Assembly: GCA_964247055.1 (NCBI GenBank)
Contig: OZ176054.1
Span: forward strand, 1,178,001 to 1,242,000
DNA: 64,000 nucleotides
Source of the DNA: Paragordius varius
Lineage: Eukaryota > Nematomorpha
Direction of reading: 5' to 3'
Position numbers and translations under genes: made by a program. The notes under the pieces are model-generated. The model was not told the DNA's origin and did not search any database. It saw only the letters and a list, made by a program, of their open reading frames with translations. This document shows positions 24,901 through 40,106 of the stretch, one piece after another; within the stretch, counting starts at the first letter, position 1, and every line of letters begins with the position of its first letter.

Positions 24901-24971
24901 GAAAAATAAAATTCAATCTAACATTAAATGAGTTAAACTTGTTTTTTAAGTCTTTTCAAATTGACAGGCAT
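21944..24971 (-). CDS. La-related protein, LARP7-like
   Basis: Eight exons (24971-24939, 24917-24839, 24816-24716, 24693-24592, 24566-23653, 23053-22894, 22340-22151, 22035-21944) give 1671 nt, 556 residues. Residues about 1-90 form a La motif: KKQIEFYFSASNLNFD matches the La signature KQIEFYFSDxNL, and VLSKSDIFDVNYE closes it. An RRM follows (RSLYLLNPVF, then KPYAFIIYESQESLKLAL as RNP1-like strand). A long basic, Asn/Lys-rich linker ends in a KRRRKRKR-type cluster. The C-terminal about 140 residues include QWLTYCNEHHNKFEK and may be a diverged xRRM, but that is weak. LARP7 proteins bind the 3' U-tail of 7SK or telomerase RNA. Four of the first introns are only 21-25 nt. It shares a 78-bp divergent promoter with PSMC3. 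Confidence 0.8.
22411..22470 (+). repeat. exact 30-bp tandem duplication
   Basis: Two adjacent identical 30-bp units, each beginning TAAAAACATTACATTTTGGG, lie in an intron of the LARP7-like gene. The lack of any difference between units suggests a recent duplication. Confidence 0.9.
23275..23521 (+). mobile_element. palindromic MITE (TACCATTTA family), copy 1
   Basis: A 247-bp unit in a LARP7-like intron begins TACCATTACACTTCAAAT and ends ATTTGAATTGTAAATGGTA, which are inverted copies. Subterminal blocks (CACCCTTAAACAATTCAAA) recur in inverted form in copy 2 at 52843-53053. No coding capacity. Confidence 0.55.
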
Positions 24972-25049
24972 TTAATTCAGATTTTAAATTCATAAGCCGT
25001 GGTTTTAAAACTGAACATTCACTAAACCGTCCGGATTTTCATACGAAAA
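24972..25049. promoter_or_regulatory. 78-bp bidirectional promoter region
   Basis: The start codons of the LARP7-like gene (minus, 24971) and PSMC3 (plus, 25050) are separated by only 78 bp, which must hold both 5' UTRs or most of both core promoters. No TATA box stands out; a CCGTCCGG block at 25027-25034 is unusually G+C-rich for this DNA. Confidence 0.6.
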
Positions 25050-29621
<4,572 letters not shown>

Positions 29622-30157
29622 ACTTGATATGTTTTTACTATTTTAAATAAATAATTTGCGCAATTTTATGGGTAAAAATGACAATTCAATTCTACGGAAT
29701 ATTTTGAGTTAGATTTCCGAGAAGATCCAAATTTTAAGTAATTATGACAAAACGATTAGTATTCATTATGTGTACCATTAGCATTTCAAATATGTCCTTG
29801 AACACTTCAAGTTTCACCACCAACACTTTTATTAGTTCTAAATAAGAAATTTTTTTTAATTATCTTGCGAAATTAATAATTATCACAGAATTATGTTTAA
29901 AGTAACATTTATTAGGGTATTAATTATTTGGATATACATAAAATTAAAATTGAATATAATTAATAAAAGGAGTATACTTAAAATAAGTCATATAAGGATA
30001 AAAGTACAATGAGTGTAGAATGTATTTGCTAAAAAATCGCACCGGGAAATTAGAATTAAGAATTATGGACTTAGTTAAAAATGTACTGGCATAATTTACA
30101 CATAATTTTTTTTACAAAAAAAACATGTGTAACAATATTTTACCCTCCTAAAATTAA
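29622..30157. other. intergenic between convergent genes
   Basis: Holds the PSMC3 polyadenylation signal (AATAAA shortly after the stop) and, at 29775-29820, a stretch resembling one end of the TACCATTTA MITE family. No gene seen. Confidence 0.5.
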
Positions 30158-33100
30158 TTATAAAACAGATAATAGGAAATAAGTGACATATATGAATATA
30201 GGTATGCTTTGTAAAAACAGTGATATTCCAACATTATTGTTTGAGGCAGAATTTCTTTTGTCAATGACTGAGTTGTTTGTTACAAGGGGAACGTTCATTT
30301 GTTCATTTTCATGGATCTTAACAAAATCCATATCGTTTGTGGGACATTGCATGGCTTGACATAAGAGAACAGACTCGCGCGTACAGGCACATGTTTGACA
30401 TGATCGCATATCATTGCTCATTAGAGTTATCTTTTCTGGTGAACCGGCCACATAGTATTGTCCGTTGGCATAGCAACCTATATAACGAGGATTATATTAT
30501 TAAAATTTTATTAATGTACCATTATTTATAAATTAGTGGTAACAAGCTACACGAATGGCTTCGCGGGTCGCATTCGAAATTTGTGTGAGCATAAATGAAT
30601 TTTTTATTAAATTTCAAACATAAGATTGCAAAATCAAAAACTTATTTAAAAAATTTAATTGAAAAGATTAATTTCACTTATATTTTGTGCGGATATTATT
30701 GCAGATTATGGATTTTCAAATTTTTTGCGGCCTGCACATAATATGTCGGAAGTTGGGCACCTCTAATTTAAATCGAATTAAATTATAGGATACAAAAATA
30801 TTTAATTTACCAAATAAGTTTATTGTCATGTTTTGTGGATTAATGTTAAGAAGGTTTCTCGTTTCCATCGATCGCAATTTATCCATCAATGCTTTGTTGT
30901 GTGTGAGATTCGGCGAACTCATAAAAACTACTGTTTCAATTATAACACTTCCAGGTCTACAAAGTGATAATATATTAAAAGTTGACATTATAATTACTTT
31001 TTAATTTAACAAGCCAGTTATTTAACCCATATATAAGTATGATTAGAAATCGCTATTATTTCATTTATTTTTAATTTAAAAATAATCCTTTAAAACAAAA
31101 ATTGAGTGGGTAACGACGAGAGTTTGTAATGTAAATGATGTTAGAATCGTCGTAAAATAACGCAAAAATAAAAATATAATTTATTAATTCTCAAATTTTC
31201 GCCATTGGCATCATCAGGAGATTAGTTAAGAAAAATATATAAAATATAATAAAATAAAAATTAAATTAAAAAAATGAACAAAATCATGGTTGATATTACT
31301 TATATAGGAAAAAAATCACAAAATAACCGTTAGTGATTAATTAATATTTTTTAGCTAATCCAAAAACCGTACCTCAGATTAGCAATTTTAACGTTTTGGA
31401 ACTCAGGCAAATTCATAAGCGCATTTCTCAGCTAACAAAATGTAAAAAATATATTAACGTGATATATTTTTAATTTAACAGGAAATACAGAAATATTGGT
31501 ACCTTTATCTCTAATTCATTTTTGTATAACTGAGTTTCAGGTGAATCCAAAACACTGTATTCCCCTTTCCAAGGCTCATCAATTGCAAATGATAAATTAT
31601 AAACTGACCCAATTGGGTTTTCTGTTAAGATAGTTCCCAACGCGACCGGTATCAAAGTTGTCCCATCTAAAAAAATTAGTTTATTTTTCCATATATTTTT
31701 TTGAATCAAAAATGAAATTAAACTAACTTACTTTCTGGCACACATTTTTTGATACAGATTTTAGTGTTTGTAACATACGGCGGTATTCTATGTTTTTGTA
31801 TGGTTCCATCTTCATTCCTATTCAATCATATCAAATATGATAACGATAGATAAAAATACAAAATTAAATAAATCAATCTACTTACCATTCTCCCGTATCG
31901 TAGGGAAAGAAAAAATAGCCACAATCATTGTCCGAATCTCCGAATTGAAAATCGTGGAATTTATCTTCCGTTTGACGTTTTCGCTTAAATTGAATCGTTG
32001 TAACATTGTTGATAAATGATCCATTTATGTCATATATGTTCTGCATGGAATCTTTAGTCGGTTGGCTATAACCTTCAATCCATCTACAAAAAAAATTAAA
32101 TGGGAGTCCTTTATTTTTATAACCAAATGCTTACAGTAACAATTAATGCAGACAAAACGTAATAATATAAATATTTTTTTTCAAAAGACAACAATCTTTT
32201 TTTATCGCTTCATTTTTCGTATAAAAAATATTTAGCTTCAATGAAAAGATACATATGTTTTTTTAATAAGCGTTTTTACTTCATAATTTGCAATATATTA
32301 AGTTTAAAAAAATAGGTTTAAAAAGTACAGCGGTTTTTAACAAAAAAAATTCGCCTTTATATTTTCCGTTTTGTCCGTTAATTTTCATTTTTTACTATAT
32401 ATTATGTTGACATGACATTCAGATTATATTAATCCCTGGCTCCTAGAAAAAAAGGTAAAATTCTTTTGTATAGCATAACTTTTTACCCATCAAAAAGTAC
32501 GACCATGTTATCGCTCGTAATCCATCCATATATAATATCCGTATTTGGCATATTTCGTTGATTAGAAAATCCAATGCCTGTCCATCGGTTCATACTGTTA
32601 CGAGCTTGAATCGTAAATTGAATATCTTCCTCTGAGTCTCCAACCAACTTCCAAGAAGCATGATATTGGCAATTTTTACTTTTATCACAGCCTGTGGGAT
32701 AACTCCATTCCATTATATTACCTGGGTTAGCATTTGCGCATTTTGTGTTTTGAGCGACAAAACTGTTTGTGGCTAAACCACTTTGAGGGGGAGAGGGCAT
32801 AGGAAAATCTGGGGAAAAATAAATTTAATTAATCAATTTTAGAAATTTTTTAGCTAAAATAATTAATTTTAGTGTACCTAAAAAATTTATAGCATCCGTT
32901 CCTCGTAAATTTCGACTTGTCCCATGATATTTGAGTTCATCATCCCGATAAAAGGCTTTATCCTTGGCACTTCCCTTTTTACAAAAATAAATTTATGACT
33001 CAATGTTTTATTTGATGCTTAAATATATATATTATAAAATTTGCCCGATCGTTTTAATGATTTTTTGTATTTTAAACTTCTAAAATTCTATTTTCGAGAA

Positions 33101-36100
33101 ACCCTAATCAACCATATTTTATTTTCCAAAGCAAAAAATGATAATATTTACCATTTCGATCCCCGAAGGTGGATCATGAACGGGTTTAGTTACGTCTTGA
33201 CCGGTGGCCCAACTTACGTGCATTATATCATTGATAAATGTATGGTCAGCCAAATCAGAACCTATTTGCACACAAATATATTTCATATATTCCATTCCTT
33301 AAATTACGATACCATTTTTCTATCGAAAGCAACACTTTTTCAACCAAACGCAACACTTTTTTGAGCAAACGCAATATTTTTCAAACAAATGGAACGTTTA
33401 TTCATCCAAAAGCAACGGAATTAGAAACATTGCGTTTGCTTGAAAAGTTGTTTTAGTTGAAAAAATGTTGCGTTTGATTGAAAAAGTGTTACTTTTGACT
33501 GAAAAATGGTATATACACCCTCTTGAAAATCACGTTTTATACTAAGGTAAAAACTCTGTTCTAATGGTATTGATGATATGGTATAATCATTTTTACTATT
33601 TCCATTTACCTCATGTTCTAAATGAGAAGCTAAATATGGTGGTACGCAGTATTTAAAAATTTATTGCCAACAAAAATAAGACCCGACTTTAAAAATTAAT
33701 TTTCCTACACAATAAAATGAAAAAATGTACAATATAAGATACTTTTTAGTTTGCGTCTAAACATGATTGTCGTTTGTCCATTGCGTTCGAAGCCAAGGGC
33801 AGCTGTTATATCATCTCGACCCCCAAAAACTGTATCCAACATGGGTGTTGATCTGTCCCGGGAATAATAATCTCCTATTCGAAACAAATTTCCTCTCGCC
33901 ATACCAATCACAACATCTAAACATTCCATTGGGTGAATGGCATCCCCTTCTGAAGACATAAAAATAAAAATTTGGGCTGTTTCAAAATTTCGTGTTACAC
34001 TTAATTTGTAAATCATAAATATAGATAAAATGTTTTAATTAATCCGATGAAATGTTGGGCAAAGGCAAAAATATTGAAGACAATTTATGTAAACACATTT
34101 CTTTAAATTAATTACTCCATAAAGTGCAATCGCCAAGTTCAATGTCTATTACAATCTTAATATCTAACATAAGACAAAATAATTGAAACCTTTTCATCAA
34201 AAATATGGCATTCTTTTATTAATCCATAATCTAAATAACTTAGGTAAGAAAATTCTAAGATTGATACTTGTTGCTATGTTATTCAAATCTTCTTCGGAAA
34301 CAGGAATATTTCCAGACGGTACTATTGGGATGACACTGGCAGATAATTTTGGTTCAGCATTTGGTTCAGCGATGATTTCCGAGAGGGGTTGATTATTGTT
34401 GAGGGTTGGTTCATTTAAAGGAGGAGTTTTTATTGTCTCCGGTTCTGTAACGGGGGCTTTATTAACCTTTGGCGTATTTTCAGGCACTGGTTCTGATTTG
34501 GTTTGGGAAAGAGGTTCACTTTTTCCCACGCTTTCGGGTTCTGCTCTCACAGAATTAGCCGAAGGTCCTCTGAGTGGAATAGTAGAACTCGATTTAGCAA
34601 CAACTTCATTATTGGCCAACGTTTTTTCCGCAATAGGTTGAGGAGGTGGTAAATTTTCAGGAATTGCTTCCTTAACAGCGAAAGGAACGACGGGTTTAGG
34701 ATTGTTTTCCCCGGCTGGAATTATTTCTAGGGAAATATAATTGATTTATAGTAAGCCTATAAAATTTTTGTAAAAAGCCATAATTGAAAAACTAAATAAG
34801 TGAAGGCACCTGGTTTAGCCGGTTTTAATGGATTGTTTTCAGCACTTGGTAAATTTTCAGATGACGGGATTTCTGCTTTAGGAGCCCCAATTATTATATG
34901 AGAATTCGTATTTTTATCATGCAAAACCATAGAAAGTTCTAGTGGTTTTTCAGTTGTCAGAGCTTTGTCCATGAAAGAATCCATTGTTAGCGCGTTTGTC
35001 ACTATTTCTATAGGACGTTGAGTGGTAGACAAACTGTAAATTACATAAAAATATATAAAATATACTGCTGTGGAGCTGACTAAAATTATTACCTATGGGA
35101 AAAAATTTTGAGATACCTTAAAAATATTTTTTTTGTTAATAAATTAATATTGAATTTTAAAAATAATATAATAACCAATAAGATCCCTATAGATATTTGA
35201 AAAAATTAATAAAAAATAAATAATTTAATTCTTTTATTTTTTTGTTATTGAGTGTTTTATTATATTTCACACTTTAAACCAGGCGTGTCCAACACAAATG
35301 GCTTCGCGAACCGCATTTTTGACTTAAAAAACCCGGCAGGCGGCCATGTAAATATATATGGGCATTCATAAGGAATTTATCAAACTTTAAACATAAAACT
35401 GTAAAATGCAATACAAAATGGTAATTTTTCTAGTTCCATGCCAATTGGATAGACTTATTTTGAATTGTTTAGGAAATATCAATATTAGGAAAATTTTGTT
35501 AGCATATTTTTATAATATATGGATTCCAAAATTTTCGCGGGCCGGGTCCTGACCACCTCTGCTTTAAACGATAACTTAAAAATTAGGGCCTTATCAAAGA
35601 ATTGCAAAAACGCAATAATGATCAGCATGATTAAATAGGTATATAGCTGTTAAATAAATTATTATATGAGGGTCTAAGTTATTAAAATTTATATAAAAAA
35701 TTTACGTTCCTAATTTAACTTACATTTGTCTCTTGCGTCGCTTGGATGTTTCTGGTTTTGGCTCATTTTTTGGAATGACATTTTCATTTAACATAATTTC
35801 TTTTTGCTGTAAACGTTGAACTTCCGCTTTCGGCAAATTAGATTCGGCTACAGGGTTTTGAGGATTAGAAGATGTTTCGGGATTTGGAGCTTTGCTTAAT
35901 TGTTCAGATATTGGTAATATTTTAACAATTTTCATTTTTTCGGGTTCTGAGGCAGGGGGACTGTTTAGATTACCGCCTTCCGAAATGGGCACAAATAAAT
36001 TATGTTTCGGTTCTTGACTTTCGGCTTTTGGTCTTAAGAGTGTTTCAGGCTCTGATACAGCAACACCTGATGGTTGGGATCCTTCAGCTATGGGTTCATT

Positions 36101-39100
36101 ACGAGGAACACCACTTTCTGCTTTTGGAACACTTTTTGATATCCTATTGTGATTCGGCAATGGAAGTAACGGAATACCACCAGTTTGTAAATTTATTGGA
36201 TACATTTTGCAGTTACTTCGGAGATCTGAATAGAAGATATTTTGTAGCATAAAATCAAAGTTGTGGTGAAAAAAAATGGAGTGTGGTTAAAAAAACATAC
36301 TGTTCGGTCTCCATCCTAGAGCGACCCAATTGGTGGTATTAGCTTGTAAAACTATTTCGATTTCTTTTGCATTTGAGCCCAGGGTTGAGTCTGGTAAAAG
36401 CTTCCAATACATATTGTATCTTGGTGACAATTGTCGCGATTTATAAAATCGTGGATCAAAATTCCATTTATTTAAATCCGTTTCTAAAACAATTTCGGAT
36501 GACATCATATAAAATTGTTGGGCTTAATTAAAAACGGTTATAATTATAAATTATTATATAAAAACTTTTAATTTTAAATTTCATCAATTTAATATTTATT
36601 TTGGAGTATGTATGAAACTAACTTTTTTGACAATGGGTACCAATGTAACCCCATTTGCAGAAACAAATCTTGCTGGGGGATGATGTCGCATTTATATCAA
36701 TACATTCACCATTATTGCAATCAGCATTGTTAGTGCATTCATCTATTTTTACAAATTAACATAGTTTATTTAAAATAAAATAGTTGAATTAAATTAGTAC
36801 AAAGGTGTTTACTAAATTTTTCACAAAATTCTCCGTTAAAGCCTTTGTTGCAGAGACAAACCCCTGCTTGAAGTTGTCCATTGGGTTGGCATCGGTCCAA
36901 ATCTAATAATAAAACCAGATTTTTAGTAAATAATTTTCTATTTTGTATTGGTATAGAATTCTAATGTTTATTTTTCTTTCCGTTTAAAATTTTACCAAAG
37001 CCGATATGGGACTTTATGAATTTTTATAATCCTTTTGTTTTATTTTATTTTAAATTGAATCCGACCTCTCTCAATATGCAATAAATAAAACGCTTCTGAT
37101 TAACTACCTTTTTGGATTCTAACATCCGCACAACTCCAAAAAATATATCCGTGTGGTCCAGCTGTCCATTCCTTGGCTTGTCTTGTTAGGCGAATGAAGC
37201 AATCATCACAGGTTAAATTGGTTGGAAGTGTTACTCTATGACTTTGAGTCCTAAAAAATAGTAAAAAAAAATTAACTCCAGAAACCGATTATAGAGCTTA
37301 ACGCATATTTTCATCCAAGCTAATGTTATTTATAACATAAATAATTTAAAGGTATTTTTATTACACAGAATATATCCTATTTTTGCGTAAATCATAATTG
37401 AAGGGTAATATGTTGAGCTTCAGAATGATGTAAAATTTATTTTAAAGGTAAGTTACTTACGTGACATCAATGTTTTGGAGATATACGGTGCCATTGTGGT
37501 CATCGCTTGGGGCCAAAGTGGCTAAAACCTTGTTGTTTGAATCAATCAATTCAATGCGATATCCTCCCTATATATATATATATATAAACAAATCATATAT
37601 GATAATATGAAATTTGATTTTACAATACTATACATCATTTAAATTTTATATAAAATTACTTGATGTGGATATCCCAAGTGCCAAATGACATCAAATGTGG
37701 AATTTGGGATGAGATTGGTTACAGGTCCTCTTTCTATCACCATAAAAAAATAATTTTTATACATATTCAATTTAATTTGAACAGCCATTTGCATTAAACA
37801 AACAAAATAAACCGATAAAAAAAGTAGATCTCATCACTACATATTCTGTTAACATTAATATAGTTTAAATATTAAAAATATGGAACGTTTGAGAGTTTCA
37901 ATTTAGCCTCAAAAAGCTCTAAAATATTAAAACTCCAAAGATATTATTTAATATAACTCAAATTAATCGAGGGTACTGCTGTACCGCTCTCTGATACTGA
38001 TACTGATATGCATGACGTGACTAGGGCCATTTTTAAAAAAGTGCACCATGTGATAGACTTCAATCATATATGTACAAGATATAATCATTTCAAATATTTT
38101 AAGTAATCTATATAAAATGGTTTTGATAGATTTTATTATGATAAATAGTCTTTACGTAATATTTTTATCATATATACATTGTGTAATTTAGGACTGAACT
38201 ATTGATTTAGTAATAAGCGCTGAAAAGTTCGACCCTTCTTTTATTTATTGAACTAAAATATATCCCACTTATAAAATGAAATTAATATGAATTGTGCTGC
38301 GTTTTATATATAAGGAAGACGTAACTGGGGCTAAATTAACCAATATTTCAGGATTTTTAATTTAAGCTTAGGTTTTGATTCATCAAACCTTATCAAATTG
38401 TGAATTGTATTTTTTTGGCCAAAATCACTAATTAATAAACATTTAACAAAAAATAATATTATATTATAAATACAAAACGTTGCAAAACAATGTAACAATT
38501 TAAGGGCAAGAAGATATATTATATTTCACACCCAAAATGCATAATATCGATTTTTTAATTTATATAGAAAACGCAAAAACACCTTTCTGGATAATTTGAT
38601 TTGCGGGTATTTTCACACTGTAATATAATAGTAATATATATGTCATAAATAATTCTAGTATGTATTGCCAATTTTTGTAACCATTTATTTTCAGAACCCT
38701 CTAAGGCGCCCAAAACATAATAATGGAGGATTAAACATAATAAAAATTCATTATATCATGATTTTATTGATTTATGCTCTCCAGATATTTTACCCAACAT
38801 AGTGTTCTTAAAATTAAGACTTACTGTTGATTTGTCATGTTAATAAAGTTTCTCAATGTCATTATTAATAAATTTTTGAATAAGTAAAAGGCATCATAAA
38901 TTAATCCTATATATTCCTGGAATATTATATATGTAATAAATTATTTAACATATTTACTATTATAACCTATATATTCGTACATATGAAAAAAAATCAATTT
39001 TAACAACAAAATGTGTTTAAAGATAGACAAAAATGATAAAAAAAATTGTTAATTTTGAATATACAAATTAGTCGAAAACAAAGCGAAATTATATCACAAA

Positions 39101-39790
39101 ATAGAGTTAAGCTTAATTAAAGTTATCTATAAAAGGTTAAAAAATCTTCTTAGCAGTATGTGTTTGATTAAATCATCTTTTTTATGGTAAGAAAAAAACT
39201 TATTTAACAACAACAAACACAGATATTTGAATTTTTAAAGTTTAATTAATATAAATGTTTGGTCGTATAGACTTATAAGATTACAGTATGGTAAAAAACC
39301 ATAAATAATTGCAATTAAACACTTTCCAATATTTTAACATTAATAATATTTATTTGATATGGACCAAAGCTTTTTTACATCATACGCTACGGTATTATTT
39401 TATACCATGCTTTTCGTATTAACATGTCGTTAGTATTAGCCTTTACCTTGAAAATAACTGTCTGACAATGTGTCATTTTATTTATGTGTTTGAAGTGGTA
39501 GTAAATAGTTGTTTAAATTGTATTTTTTAATAAAAAATCATTTCAAATAGATGTAAGTTTTTTTCTATCTAAAAATTTGATCAAATACTTGACGGAACTC
39601 CACAAGGTCCAGAGGTTCTAACATTGTCTAAAAAGTCGAATTGGTATGAGCGTGCAGGGGGATATATAATCCTTATGTGAGCTTTTGTAAAATGATTCCA
39701 ATTTAAAAGGAATATTAACAGAAATCGCCAATATGAAGAAATATGTTTATATGTGATAGCCATTGAATACAATAAAATTAAAATCTTCAA
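30158..39790 (-). CDS. secreted/surface mosaic protein: LPMO-like N-terminus, 2 EGF, 2 DOMON, SEA, VWFC
   Basis: Twenty phase-coherent exons from 39790 down to 30158 give 1283 residues. Order: signal sequence, then mature HIRIIYPPARSY with a likely N-terminal His after the Ala; GPCGVP; WHLGYPHQGGYRIEL; CDDCFIRLTRQA; and YIFWSCADVRI (exons 39790-37108). This pattern suggests a copper lytic-monooxygenase-like fold (His 1 plus the YPH His). Two EGF modules (36902-36813, 36742-36623) and DOMON 1 (36522-36301, resumed at 33949-33743) follow. DOMON 1 is split by a 395-residue Ser/Glu/Pro-rich insert (36225-34268). Next come DHTF and DDELKYHG segments, DOMON 2 (32808-31886), a SEA domain (31666-30811, LPEFQNVKI and RPGSVIIETVVF) and a VWFC-like cysteine module (30477 on). 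The C-terminal 22 residues are hydrophobic: a GPI signal or membrane anchor. DOMON domains bind haem or sugars. Domain calls are firm; the LPMO reading is inference. Confidence 0.8.
30533..30764 (+). mobile_element. hAT-type MITE, copy A
   Basis: About 232 bp in the last intron of the mosaic gene. Its ends resemble copy B at 35280: ACGAATGGCTTCGCGGGTCG near the start and TTGGGCACCTCTA at the end. Flanking 8-mers are only imperfectly duplicated (TTATAAAT and ATTTAAAT), suggesting an older insertion. Confidence 0.55.
31185..31225 (-). ncRNA. hammerhead-like motif, probably degenerate
   Basis: The minus strand reads a stem I strand CTAATCTC, core CTGATGA (31217-31211), stem II GCC-AAT-GGC, core GAAA (31200-31197), then ATTT and the stem I partner GAGAATTA (one bulged A). 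Two core boxes and stems I and II fit a hammerhead, but the triplet before stem I is TTT rather than the preferred GTC and stem III is vestigial. It lies sense in an intron of the mosaic gene. It may be a decayed relative of the unit at 26961. Confidence 0.35.
32131..32400 (+). mobile_element. Tc1/mariner-type MITE, copy 2
   Basis: About 270 bp in an intron of the mosaic gene, starting TTACAGTAACAATTAATGC and ending with TTTTGTCCGTTAATTTTC and a decayed TTTACTATA. It shares ends and internal blocks with copies at 29171 and 53457. Confidence 0.65.
33309..33513. mobile_element. foldback element with internal sub-repeats
   Basis: About 205 bp in an intron of the mosaic gene. ATACCATTTTTC at the left pairs with GAAAAATGGTAT at the right; between them both arms are built of degenerate 20-bp units of the type CGCAACACTTTTTCAACCAAA. 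The whole can fold into one long hairpin. No coding capacity. Confidence 0.6.
35280..35561 (+). mobile_element. hAT-type MITE, copy B
   Basis: A 282-bp unit with ends CAGGCGTGTCC and (complement of the right end) CAGAGGTGGTC is flanked by a perfect 8-bp duplication CTTTAAAC (35272-35279 and 35562-35569). An 8-bp duplication with CAG-GTG ends is diagnostic of hAT elements. It lies in an intron of the mosaic gene; related copies are at 30533 and 50132. Confidence 0.8.
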
Positions 39791-40068
39791 GTCCGATTTC
39801 TATATTAAGTCATGATATAATATGTGAAGATGCGACGCGCTACCTTTAAAAAAACGAATTCAAAAATAAAATATGTGATAGAAAATAATCATTAAATTAA
39901 ACCTTGTATATATGTGAATAAAAATAATATAAATGTTATTACAATTAAATATTATAAATATATACCTGATTATATATATATACACAAAAAATTAGTATAT
40001 AAAGGTAACAAATAATCTTTTAATGTGATCACGAAAAAAAATATTTAAAAATATTGACAATCCTTTGA

Positions 40069-40106
<38 letters not shown>

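Noticed and set aside
34183-34641. Plus-strand open frames opposite the Ser/Glu/Pro-rich exons
   Set aside because: Complementary-strand shadows of the mosaic-gene exon 34726-34268, which is in phase with its neighbours.
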